DNA of 64,000 bases from positions 17,682,374-17,746,373 of the forward strand of contig OZ005607.1 of assembly GCA_963930655.1 (NCBI GenBank), given 5' to 3'. Of the stretch, positions 11,081-21,268 are shown one piece after another. Source of the DNA: Myrica gale. Lineage: Eukaryota > Streptophyta > Magnoliopsida > Fagales > Myricaceae. Made by a program: the position numbers and the translations under genes. The first letter of the stretch is position 1, and each line of letters begins with the position of its first letter. The notes below the pieces were generated by a model. It did no database searches. It worked only from the letters and a program-made list of their open reading frames with translations, and had not been told where the DNA came from.

Positions 11081-14000
11081 TGTGAGACCCCGAACTTTGC
11101 TTTTGCTATTTTCCTATGTATTCGTTTTGAATTAACTTATGGGGCCATTTTTTTTTTGACCAATGTATGACCTAAGTTTAATTCTATTTTTCCTAAGAGC
11201 CGAATCTTGCTAGGTAAATTTCTTTTATGAACTTATTTTTTTCCATTGCTTATTATATTCCATAATTCATAAAATTAATATATGAAGAGAAATTTGATAT
11301 ATCATGGCTGAAAATCTCTAACTAGAAAATCATGAAATTTATGTTAAGCATTGAAATATTTTGTGTCATAGGTAGCTTAAATTATCATTAGAGATATTAA
11401 ATGATAAGTTACTAGATATATATGATAGCTTGAAAAGAATTTAATTGATAAGTGTGTGTGCTTATCATAGCGATAAGGTAATGAATTGTTAGGATGATAA
11501 GTTATGGTGTTGATTTAGATAAGTTAAAGTGCTTATTGGAGATAAGTTATCTTGTTGATAAGTTGATAAGTTGTTGGTGATAAGTTAGAATATATATATA
11601 TGTGTGTGATAAGCCATAGTAGCTATTTGATAAGTGGAATGAAATGTAGATAAGTGATATGCAAAAGGTGAGAAAATTCTAGACACTAGGTGTTATTCAC
11701 GTGAAGGCTAAATAAGCAAATGAAGTTGTTTTTCCCTTGGTGATCACGTGAAGAGCAAGAGGAGAGATGAGGTGAATTGAAAGTGAAAAGACAAGGCAAG
11801 AGAGCTTCACGTGAATGGCTTAGCTTGGAGACAAAGAGATAAGGTGAAGTGAAGGTGAAAAGACAAGGCATTATGGCTTGGACGGAAATAACAAGTTCAC
11901 CCCTTTTTTCCCCCTTGTCATAGATTGTGTCCAAATGCATTTTTCAGCTTGCCTTTCACGTATTACATCCCCCCTTCCTCTCATTTTCATTTGCTCATTT
12001 TCTTTGACCGAACACTTCTCATCTCAAGCTTGCTTTCTCTCTTTTCCCTTGACCGAAGCTCACCCTCTTGGTTCAAGTTTGCTTCTTTTCTCTTGAAACC
12101 GAAACACCTCCCTTTGCTCAGCTTATTCTTCTCTCTTGGTGGCTGGAAATCTCACTTCACTCAGCCATTTTCCCTTTGACAGAAACTCAGCTCACTCTCT
12201 TGGCCGAATCACTCCAAAGCTTCAAGCCTTGCTTTCATTTCTTCAAGCTATTTTCAGCTGCTGTTACTTCTCTTTTTCCCCACTTCAAAGCTTCCATTTC
12301 AGCACCTATTAGACACCATTCTCAGCCCTTGGAACCACTCTTGTTGGAGGAATCTAAAGTTGAAGGGTAGTGAAGGTTTTGGGTATAAACCAAGAGCTCT
12401 AAGTTGGAGGTTGAGGTAGATGTTGTTTTGCATGTAATGTTTTTGGCTCTTTTCTTTCATTGGTCCTTATTTTTTATATTTTTGTGCTAGGTTTCAACTC
12501 TTGAGTTCAGCACAAGCGAGGTAGGGTTGGATTCTTGGTTAGCAAAGGATTTTGCTTAGCCGAATCTTGCATGTTCTATTTCTCTTTGTTTGGCCATAGT
12601 CCTTGTTGATATTTTTGTATGAAATGGTAGAGTTGATAGGTTGGGTCTGCTGGATTTATGGTTGTGATGTAGTTGTTGGAGGAAAGGATAAGTTAGAGAA
12701 GGAGAAAGAAATAATGATTTGGTTGTGAGTTGCTTATGGAAAATGCAATGAAGTTGGTAATGCATGCTAGTTAAGTTTCGGATGATGGTTCACAATATAC
12801 ATGGCCGAATATTATCCTTTGTTAGATCTTGAAATTATGTTAGGATTTGTAGATCTTTGGTTGTGAAACTGATATTGGAGGATGGGATTACGTTGATGAT
12901 GAAATTTGATTCAATGAATGCTAGTAAGTGATGCATGGCCGAATAGTGTAGTGAAGGAACCCTAATGGCCGAATGAATCGTAGATGATAGTTAAATTTGC
13001 GTGTAATGAATAAGTGAATTTAGTGTCATGGCCGAATGAGTTAGAGGTTAAAACCTAGGTTTAGTGTTAAAAGAAATCTTGCATGTAAGTAAACCATAAA
13101 TGATGAAGCTTAAAGGCCACGGGTTGATATTAGTTAGGGTGATTAACAAAGCTTGGGATATCAAGAATGAATTGAGGTTGCAATTAGGGTAATCATGTGT
13201 TGGCCGAAATATATTAGGTGCAAAATGAGGTTAAGTTATAATGGTGATGAAATTTACCGGTGGTTAAGGTATATTGAGGGCCACGGTTTTTATTTCATGA
13301 GGTTAGAAAATATGCTAGCATGTGAGTTGTGATAAGAGTAGAAAAATGTACTAAATGCATGGGAAGTTTATAGTGTAAATCTCTGATTTTGGAGACTATT
13401 ATGGTTGCTGTTTTAATCCCTAAAATTAATATGTGAACATGTTAAGATGGATGATGTTAAGACTTCGATCAGTGACCTAAACCTAAGAGCAAGTGTAATG
13501 GGTAGTATCAATGCAAGATAGTGTTATGAAAATGGAAGAAAAATGATTATGAGAGCCGAATGGTTGCTGCTCTAGGTCATGGAAAGTGTCATATGTGATT
13601 CCCAAGGGTTGCTTGCTGTTAAGAAGGTATGTTGATGGCATTGAATTAAACAGCAAGCTAATCATCTAGTAGCTTGATTTCATTTGGTGAATATGGAGGT
13701 AATTGCACTCGGGTTAAGTGGGAATTGAATTCATGTTATTGTCTTTAAGTGAATCATACGGATTTTGCAAGAAAATGGAAGATATGAATCTGAAAATGTT
13801 CATTTGGTTCATGTCAGCAAGCCTAAGAATAAAAAGGAAGCAAACGGTCATGGGTCGATCACTTAAATAAGGATTCATGTCTATCGATTATATTTGGAAG
13901 AATTGTGGGCAGTAGTGTTCTTGTGAACTTCGAAACTTAGAGAAAAGACCAAAGTAACTTAGGTTAAATCTTATATGTCTCGGCAATGTCCATATAGCTC

Positions 14001-14910
14001 ATCTATTGAGGTTAAATTGGTGGAAAATGATAGCTATTAGTCCATGTATAATACGATGAAAAGTGTGGAACAAAGGAATAGAAACTAGAAGAAGATAAGT
14101 TGCTATTTTGACTTGGAATTTTTTAAGACGAAATGTTGTTGCCGATTTCATGGATAGGCTTTGGAATCAATGTTAGTGACATGAAGAATTATTTGAACAA
14201 GTTGGATACGAGTTGGACGAAGTAGGTGAAAACAACAATCTAGTTGAAGTTATTTGATGTACATATTTAATTCTTTTCAAATTGTTTTATTCAAGCCAAA
14301 GTTTAAAGAAATCTTTTGCAAGTGAAATCATATTTTCAAGATATGTATTTTTGGAAACCGGAAACGGTTACGGGTACTTTTGTATGCCAACTTGAAAATT
14401 ATTATCTAAGCATTTATGTAACGAATATGATTCGCTTGTAGGCGAAGAACCACCGACTATCAGGAGGAGCAAAGTAAGTGGATCGTAAGTGAGTAAGTGG
14501 GGTTACAGTTTTTGAAAAACTGGAATGATACACAGCATATTTTGATGATCAAGCATGATATGTATTTTATATCAACCATGGCATGTTGTTCAAAGAAGCA
14601 TGATAAGAAGCACGAAATGTTGTTCATGACAAGTTGATTTTTTAAGCATGATATTTCAAACAAGCATGGCATCATATGCAAGCATGTCATGGCACGAGCA
14701 TTGCATGATTTTCTAAAGAGATGTTATGCAATGACATATGAGAAGATTTATGATAAGTCAAGTCAAGTTAAGGGCTCTGGTCGGTACCGTACCATCATGA
14801 TGGACTCCCATACCGAAGGACGAATGCGAGAAGGTTGGGTGAATCCTAAGAGGTTGTGCAACCACACTGAAGGACAATGAGAAGATGTGGGCCTCCAAGG
14901 GTCGTGTCCA
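11081..14910 (+). mobile_element. Giant LTR of family G (copy 1), partial, inside the copia element
   Basis: Starts TGTGAGACCCCG exactly like 39213 and the inverse end of 50209-54542, and shares with them the downstream block around 'ctggtcggtaccgtaccatc' and 'accgaaggacgaatgcgaga' (about 14775-14830). The two other copies are solo LTRs with perfect target duplications, which fixes the nature of this sequence. This copy does not reach the family's usual ggggcatgaca end. It holds three TCACGTGA palindromes and a cluster of GATAAG motifs. No coding sequence; open frames in it are short and not conserved in the other copies. Confidence 0.8.
11402..11660 (+). promoter_or_regulatory. Cluster of about 12 GATAAG motifs in the giant LTR
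   Basis: GATAAG occurs about twelve times in 260 bases, mostly as GATAAGTT or GATAAGTG. GATAAG is the plant I-box core bound by GATA/MYB-related factors in light-regulated promoters. The spacing is irregular, so this is not a simple satellite. The other two family G copies do not show the cluster. Whether it drives transcription is unknown. Confidence 0.4.
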
Positions 14911-15960
14911 GACCTTATTGGAGTACATGGAGTCCATTTCTGATTCCATCGCTATCTTCCAGTATGTTGTATTATTGTCACTGATAGCCTCTTGGTAAGT
15001 ATATGGATCATCATCCAACCCCTCTGATTGCATTTGACAAATCTCATTTATCAAACTATATCTAACAGGAGGCTTATGAATTCTTTTACAGCGTCGAGGC
15101 TCTTGAGTTCTGAACTCTTCAGACTCCAGAGTGAGTTCAGTTATATCTCGTTCATCATCAATCTTCTCTGCCATTGTTTCTGGTTCAGCTAACTATTCAT
15201 CGAGACAAATCTTGTTTTTCCCATCACTTAGGTTGTACTCATCTTCCAAGAATATCGCATTCCTACTTACAATTACCTTTTGATCCTTTTGGTTATAAAA
15301 GTAATAACCCGTTGATCTTTTGAGTTAACCCATAAACAAAAAATTTTTAGTCCTTGATCCGAGCTTCTCCACGTCAAACCTTTTAACGTGAGCTGGACAT
15401 CCCCATACTCTAAATTGTTTCAGACTTGACTTTTGCCAGTCCATAACTCATATGGAGTATTTGGAGAGGACTTAGTGGGTATCCTGTTTAGAATATAAAC
15501 AGTTGTCTCTAAGGCATAACCCCAAAAATAAACAGATAATTGTGACATGCTCATTCATTGACCGAATCATATCTAATAGTGTTCGGTTTCTTCTTTTTGC
15601 AACACCATTATTTTGTGGCGTAGCAGGGGGAGTCAATTGAGATATGATGTCTTTCTCTCTGAGTTGAGTTTGAAAATTTCTGGAGAGATATTCACCTCCT
15701 CTATCAGACCGGAGTATCTTAATACTCCTTTCCAGTTGATTCTCAACTTCACTCTGAAACTCTTGGAACTTTTCAAAGGATTCAGACTTGTGTCTCATCA
15801 GGTATAGATAACCATACATAGAATAATCATCAATGAAAGTGATAAAGTATGAGAACCCTCCTCTGGCTATATGGTTAAAAGGACCACATACATCAGTATG
15901 AACTAACTCTAACAACTCTATGGCTCTAGTTCCTTTTCCTTTAAAAGGATTCTTGGTCAT
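14911..15960 (-). mobile_element. Copia pol: integrase and the region before reverse transcriptase
   Basis: Minus-strand pieces include HTDVCGPFNHIARGGFSYF, FIDDYSMYGYLYLMRHK and LRSDRGGEYLS (about 15905-15690), the integrase core with D, D and the later acid in the expected order. Further on, KRIHKPPVRYSLINEI and ESEMDSMYSNKVW (about 15090-14915) match the linker just before copia reverse transcriptase. Reverse transcriptase itself is not seen at this junction. Part of the element 9472-19596. Confidence 0.85.
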
Positions 15961-16077
15961 CTTTCCCTATATGGAAGGCTAGCAAATTGGGTATGACTCA
16001 ACCTTCACAAGGTCTAACGGTCCATCCCTTACTAATCTGTTGATCATATCAAGATTAGGATGACCAAGTCTTAGAAG

Positions 16078-16839
16078 TCACAAGAAAGTGAGATTGACAT
16101 CCCTCTTCCTTTTGAGAGTTTTCACACAGGTATCTGCATCATTCTCTATATTATTCATAGAGTCTACAACATTTTCCAAAGTATAAAGACCATCTATCAT
16201 AGTACCAGAAGCAATAAAATGATTGTGAAACTTAACAACAAGTTTAGTATTAAAGAAAAGGGAATATCCAGATATTCCAAGTTTTGAAACAAAAATTAAG
16301 TTTCTACGACATTCTGATACACATAGACAATCTTCCAAAAGTAAAATTTGTATTCCGTTGTAGACTTAGGTGAAAAGTTCCTACGGCAGTCGCTGCAACA
16401 CTTGCAGTCGTCCCCATCTTTAGGATGACTTCCCCTTCCTCTAGTCTCCGGATTTCTTTAAACCCTTGCAACATATTATAGATATGAGACGTTGTGCCTG
16501 AATCGACACACCATAAATTTAATGGACAATCTACTAAATTCATTTCAATGACAAGCATACCTTCAGAAGGCTTCTTTTACTTCAAAGAAACAGATACACA
16601 TGACAATTCCTTTTCCACTTACCTGGTATGCCGCAGTGGAAACAATTTCCTTTAGCCTTTTTATCTGCTTCACTCTTGTCCTCTTCCTTGAGGACGTGAG
16701 CGGTTTTATTCACAGTGAGTACTATCATAAGATTTCTCTTCCAATCAAGGAAGTTTGGCCCCATCAGTTTGTTATCATCTAGGACTCTAGATAATGGGTT
16801 AGGCATAATGAATCTGCAAATATAAGAAAGAAAATTCAC
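16078..16839 (-). mobile_element. Copia gag zinc knuckle, protease and pre-integrase region
   Basis: Minus-strand pieces in element order: NPLSRVLDDNKLMGPNF and WKRNLMIVLTVNK (gag N-terminal part, near 16805-16700), NCFHCGIPGKWKRNC (CCHC-like zinc knuckle, near 16640-16600), NLWCVDSGTTSHIYN (aspartic protease active site DSGT/S, near 16520-16475) and RRNLIFVSKLGISGYSLFF (pre-integrase region, near 16310-16255). The order is that of Ty1/copia. Confidence 0.85.
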
Positions 16840-18599
16840 AAGTATATTAACAATCCATTAGCATAGGGATTTTAATAGCTAATTGTACCTCCCACTGAAT
16901 CACAGCAACCAAAAGAAAAGGTAGAATATAACATTTATATACAGTGTTTGCAGTGGGTATCAAGAACTTTCAACTTATGTGCACATAATCCTATTTTAGT
17001 AATCATGGCACAACTAATAAAAGCAAGTATAATCTACTTATCATGATCACATCACATGTTGTATATCATGCATATACAAATTTCATGATTCTTGATAATT
17101 TTTTTTGGCCACCAACATAAACACCATCTTCAATATTTTAGTGGACGCGTTTATTTGGTTAAGTGCAACCATCGTCTAAATGAGAAGTAATTTTTTAATG
17201 GGTCGGCATTGCTATTTTAGTCAACACTCTCACCACTCATACACTCACTTGTCTTCACATGAAGTATCCAGGACAAATTATAAAATAAACAATTGGTCGT
17301 GACTATTTTAGTTTTAAACAATCATCAATCAAATAAAATTCTCAAATACAAACAATGGAAGGACATGAGATTTAAATTTCTTATAAACTAATCCCATTTA
17401 ACAATTATATTAAACTATTGAAAAATAAGTTCTTTTTTTAAAAAAAAGTCAACTGTTCTAAGCGGGTCAACCCGGTCAACGGTCGACTGGTAAAACCGGG
17501 TTGACCCGTTGTCCCACCGGTCCGAGTCCAACCCAGTCGGTGGTGGGTATCGGTCTGGCTCATACCCGGAACATATCCGGGTCCAGGTCCAGGTCCAACC
17601 CGTACCTGGGCGGGGATATGCGCTCGGGTCCAACCCGTGGCCCTTTCCCCGCACGGGCTGCCATGGCTCGGATCTCATCCGGCCATGGGTTGGCGCAACA
17701 GGGCCTGGCCCGAGCGTCTGCCCCATTCCTTTTTTTATTGGACCCAACCCAACGTATGGGCTGCGTCTGCTGGGCCTTGGGCCGGGCAGGGCATGTAATG
17801 CCCTGCACGAGGCCCAAACGCGCGACCCAAGGCATCTCATGCCCTGGGAGCCGTTTGGCCCCCAAGGGCAGGGGGTTCGCGCCCTGCCACCCTTTGGCCG
17901 GTGAGACGTCGGCCAACCTTTAGGCGGCCACCACTCGGCCTGACAAGGCCGTGGGAGGCGGTGGGGAGGCCGAACGGCCTCACCCATCCAACTTGTGTAC
18001 CCCTGTCGGGGTACACCTCGGCAGCGGCCACCTGAGCCACCACCGGTCGCAGGTGGTGGTCGGAGCAGAGAGCAAAAACTCTCTCTCCCCCTTGCGATTT
18101 AGGTGTCATCGGGAAAAAATTTCATAACAACCACAACCCGAATTATGTTGTTTCTGAACCACATCTCATATAAGAACCAACACAATATAAATCACAAATA
18201 ATCAAGCTAGCACTCGGGCATGGCTTTTACAAAGAACGCTTTCACCCGTTTTTTCAAAGACAACGTGCCATGCCCGAGTGCCTTTTCTTTTGTTCGTGGA
18301 TCCCACAAGCAATGTAACAGATCTCAACAAATTCCCAAAAGAGATTTCAACCCACGGGCATGGGTTTTGCAACAAAATTTTCTCCCCTTTCTTCGACAAC
18401 AAAGGAAACAGAGAAAAAAACTTTTCTTTGCGTTTTTGTCCGATTGTCACTTTCTCTTACACAAGAATCGAAACATACGGTGGAAAACACTTTTCAACAA
18501 ACCGATTCGCACCAACCATTCAACGGATCAAATCACGAAGAACGCTAAGAAAGATAGAGAGAGAAAACTAACTTGGAACCGTGAGATTTCACAAAACTC
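16840..18599 (-). other. Copia leader with a GC-rich island (17455-18110)
   Basis: Untranslated sequence between gag and the primer site. About 650 bases are GC-rich and full of short palindromic echoes such as GGGTTGACCCG and GGGTCCAACCCG, in sharp contrast with AT-rich flanks. Open frames of up to 190 codons run through it in four frames at once, which is a by-product of few AT-rich stops rather than evidence of a gene. A similar GC-rich patch lies before the primer site of the copia fragment at 5480-5700, which suggests a structured RNA leader typical of this element group. Confidence 0.6.
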
Positions 18600-18613
18600 G
18601 CTCTGATACCACT

Positions 18614-19596
18614 TGTTGGAATTGCGACATCGGTGCAGTGCACAGGATCTTTGAAATCAGAGCAGCCCAAGCATTCTGCCTCCTTCAGATCCACGCACAC
18701 AACTTTGAGAGAGAGAAACTCTCTTTCTTGAAATCCAATTTCGTTGAAATGAAAATCCTCTCTTCATTATCAAATGAATTTTCGAAAAACTCAGTCCGTT
18801 CCTAGTTGGACTTCGAAAAATTTTCGAAAAAACTTCTCGCAAATATTTACTTAATATATAATATAAGTAAAACACGTGAAAACATTTTTCACAAAATCTC
18901 GATGCGCAGCGTTTTTACAGGAGTCCAACAATATACAGACATAATGAATATACTGCCTCATCAAGAGACTGGTGGATTCCATATTGAGCAATTATACAAA
19001 TTCACTTATTATGCATAAGGCCCAACATTATCTGGAATATTTGATCTGCGAAGATCATCACCAAATGACTCACTCAAAGCACAAGCACACAACAAGAAAA
19101 CCTGCATAACTCTCTGAGGTCTAAGGACAACATAAGCTAATTGTGCTGAATATCGTTCTCTACATCAGTGATCATTTCCAGAAGGTATTCATATTTGATC
19201 TAGTTCAGTGTATGTACTCTTACATTGAACTCACTCGTCTGCTTAAAGTCACCACCTCAATGTCGGAGTCCATCATTCTATCTTATAGAGGCACAACGAG
19301 TGTCGACCTATTTGTACATTATCATGTACCTTGGTCTAGAACAAAGTGAGTCAACAAGGATCCCAAAAGTCATACTCCCCGCCTCCGATTCATTAATCCT
19401 TGGCCTGAGTTTTCTACAATGTTACTCAACAATATGACATCTAATGTCATTATAAATATATGACATCTTATGTCATTGCAAATATGACATCTTATGTCAT
19501 TGCATGTACCCAAAATAATATACAAGTGATTAATCAATAATAATAATTATCTCGTAATTATGCAAAATGATTGGTTTTGAGGGCATACATTTAACA
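18614..19596 (-). repeat. Copia element, 5' LTR
   Basis: Starts TGTTGGAATTGCG and ends CATTTAACA on the plus strand, next to the primer site at 18600-18611. It matches 9472-10742 at both ends and in the middle block around 'acttaatatataatataagta', but is shorter. A 24-base 'atgacatcttatgtcattg' type unit is locally repeated near 19430-19505. Confidence 0.85.
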
Positions 19597-19601
19597 ATGA
19601 A

Positions 19602-19723
19602 GACATGCAAGAATTGCCTTGGTTTGGGACTTATCCAGTCCAGTAGTCACATTGGTCCCAGATTTCCCATCCCAGATGCTATCATGCACTCTGCTCAGAC
19701 TAGAGATCACAATCTTCCTCTAT
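19602..19723 (-). pseudogene. Helicase pseudogene block: exon before Walker A
   Basis: Bounded upstream by an acceptor (TGAAAAACAG, just above 19723). Minus-strand reading gives IEEDCDL, a stop, SEQSA, then after a one-base frameshift DGKSGTNVTTGLDKSQTKA followed by ILACL. The family has the pattern LN.SQ..AIL.CL here, some 20 residues before the Walker A motif. The copia element sits precisely at the low-coordinate side, and the Walker A block resumes at 9471. Confidence 0.8.
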
Positions 19724-20054
19724 CTGTTTTTCAAAATGAAAGAAAGAGATCTATCACATGAAGTCTGAAATAAATGTCAGTAAGACAAATGCTGGACCAA
19801 AAAATTTTTTTGTTATCATAGTTGATGCATATGCAAAACAAGGAAACACTTGAAGATCACCTTTCAGAAGTTAAAATAGATAGAAAGAAGAGATCAAAAC
19901 AATAGTTAAGTGATTAAATTTAACATTTCCTATTAGTTAGGCTCTTGGGATAACTATTGGGAATTCTCATGTTGAGCTAGGATGTATATTTTTTTTCCAC
20001 CCATTTTTTAGACATTCATAATACGTGTAGAACAGACGATCCCATGTTACTTAC

Positions 20055-20601
20055 CAAACATTCAGCGGACAAAACTTTTTTTATAATATTTAGATTTCGA
20101 GGCATGTGCAACGCATTCCAAATTCTCTTGTGAGGTATTGTATTAATCAAGAAAATCACAAACGACGGTTTACTGATCCTAGCATCCACTTTAATGTCTT
20201 TCAACGACTTGACTTTAAACAGAGTAGATGTGCTATTCCCCTCATGCTAATCCTCTGGAATTTTAGTGACAGCTAGGAAAGCCCACTGTGATCATATTCT
20301 TTGTAAATCAGTGACATCCTCGGGTATGGCATTTGTAAACACAAATATATCCCCTGGCAAAGTCTTGTAAGGCTCCTCACCACGAACATTGTGTCTGTTT
20401 TTCCAGTGATCAACCTTAACACCGTACAATTTTGATCCATATGGCTTCGATTCCTGTAATTCCAGTATTTCAACAAAAGGGGGGCTCTGGATATAATCTC
20501 CATACTTCAATGCAGTTGTGCACGAGTTTCTTCCTGTAAGGGTAAACCATGTGACCCAAAATACTACTTAATTGATTCAAAGGATTGTGGAATCTTCTCC
20601 A
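20055..20601 (-). pseudogene. Helicase pseudogene block: N-terminal exon
   Basis: Minus-strand reading includes PPFVEILELQESKPYGSKLY, PYKTLPGDIFVFTNAIPEDV and FLINTIPHKRIWNALHMP, matching the region before the helicase core in At1g65810-type proteins (PF.E / KPYKTLPGDI / FLINTTTNRRIWNALH). Stops are present near 20292, 20247 and 20545. The exon ends at a good donor (GTAAGT from 20054). Its 5' part is lost at the LTR fragment starting at 20602. Confidence 0.85.
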
Positions 20602-21065
20602 TGTTAGAACGCACACAGTTTTCAGACCGAGTTAGAGAGAGAAATCTCAAGTGAAAAAGGAAACTTTCTCAAATGAACTTCTGAGCTATTTAAAATGACT
20701 GGCTCAGAAGTCAACGGTGCTTATGCGTGGGATCTTTAGGGACCTCAAATCTCGGCCGTAAGATCATCATGAAAAACATTTTTTGATTAAAATTTATGGG
20801 TTTCTACAAATTGTGTTCATGTCCATTAACATATCACAATTGACCCCCGAGATAATAAGATTGTTTTTGTGAAATACCTTTTGCAAACAATTATTCGCTT
20901 ATTTATCATTTCACCATACTATATTCCGCATGAGCTAATAGGACTAAGATAATATCACCCAAAAAGTCCATAGCTCATATTACTTTTAATTCTCAGTTTG
21001 TACCTAGTTGGAGTCCCAAAAAGTTTCCGAAAATAATTTTCACAAATAATTACTTAATATACAGT
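20602..21065 (-). mobile_element. Copia LTR fragment
   Basis: Starts TGTTAGAACGC and follows the sequence of the LTR at 9472-10742 through 'gggatctttagggacctcaaatct' and 'tgacccccgagataat' type blocks to about 'cttaatata'. No primer site or interior. It abuts the helicase pseudogene on one side and a MITE on the other. Confidence 0.75.
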
Positions 21066-21077
21066 GGTAAATTCATA

Positions 21078-21265
21078 GGTTGTGTTTGAGAAACAAAATT
21101 TTAGGGTTGTTAAAATTTTAGGTATTGAAGTTGATGAAAAAGTGAAGAGAGAGAGTAACAAAGTCGGTGAAAGTATATGAAAATTGATGAAAAAGTAAGG
21201 ATAGAGAGTGTTTTGTAATGATGATAAATTTTAGGTGGCCAAAATTTTAGTATGCAAACATAGTC
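21078..21265. mobile_element. Tourist-like MITE, copy 1
   Basis: Terminal inverted repeats GGTTGTGTTTG...CAAACATAGTC, each followed inward by AAAATTTTA, enclose about 190 AT-rich bases. The flanking trinucleotide is ata on both sides (21075-21077, 21266-21268). The same ends are found at 34826-35036 and 37125-37322, where the flanking triplets are taa and tta. A 3-bp TAA/TTA target duplication points to PIF/Harbinger. Confidence 0.7.
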
Positions 21266-21268
21266 ATA

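Larger units (their letters stand above)
9472..19596 (-). mobile_element. Ty1/copia retrotransposon, both LTRs present, broken
   Basis: On the minus strand: 5' LTR 18614-19596, primer site 18600-18611 (TGGTATCAGAGC), a long leader, gag with zinc knuckle, protease, integrase, RNase H, a purine tract (CAAGTGGGGGAT, complement of 10744-10755) and 3' LTR 9472-10742. Flanks are ttgaa (9467-9471) and atgaa (19597-19601), a 5-bp target duplication with one mismatch. It landed in the helicase exon just before Walker A. Its interior holds a giant LTR of another family (11081-14910). It looks broken with many breaks, and the two LTRs differ in length (1271 and 983 bases) and sequence, so it is not young. 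Confidence 0.85.
6466..20601 (-). pseudogene. SEN1/UPF1-like superfamily 1 helicase pseudogene (whole locus)
   Basis: Five minus-strand blocks, read from high to low coordinates, follow the order of plant SEN1-like P-loop helicases of the Arabidopsis At1g65810 type: an N-terminal region (20055-20601), a short exon (19602-19723), Walker A to DEAAQ (8445-9471), the QYRMHPSI region (8031-8358) and VDGFQGGEEDIII (7045-7210). Family members act as RNA/DNA helicases in the nucleus or cytoplasm. This copy is dead: in-frame stops, frameshifts, a copia element between the second and third blocks, a solo LTR in the last, and a LTR scrap at the 5' side (20602). Family members are typically close to 1000 residues; the start, and everything after motif V apart from a few codons, are missing. 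Splice sites of most introns are still readable. Confidence 0.85.

Noticed and set aside
11878-12370. Three overlapping plus-strand frames of 72-100 codons
   Set aside because: CT-rich LTR sequence; the frames are not kept in the other two copies of the family.
17415-18109. Overlapping open frames of up to 190 codons in both directions in the GC-rich island
   Set aside because: All frames are open because AT-rich stops are rare there; residues are dominated by G, P, R, W as expected of GC-rich noise, and the island lies in a retroelement leader.
18220-18606. 128-codon plus-strand frame
   Set aside because: It lies antisense in the copia leader beside the primer site and has no recognisable domain.
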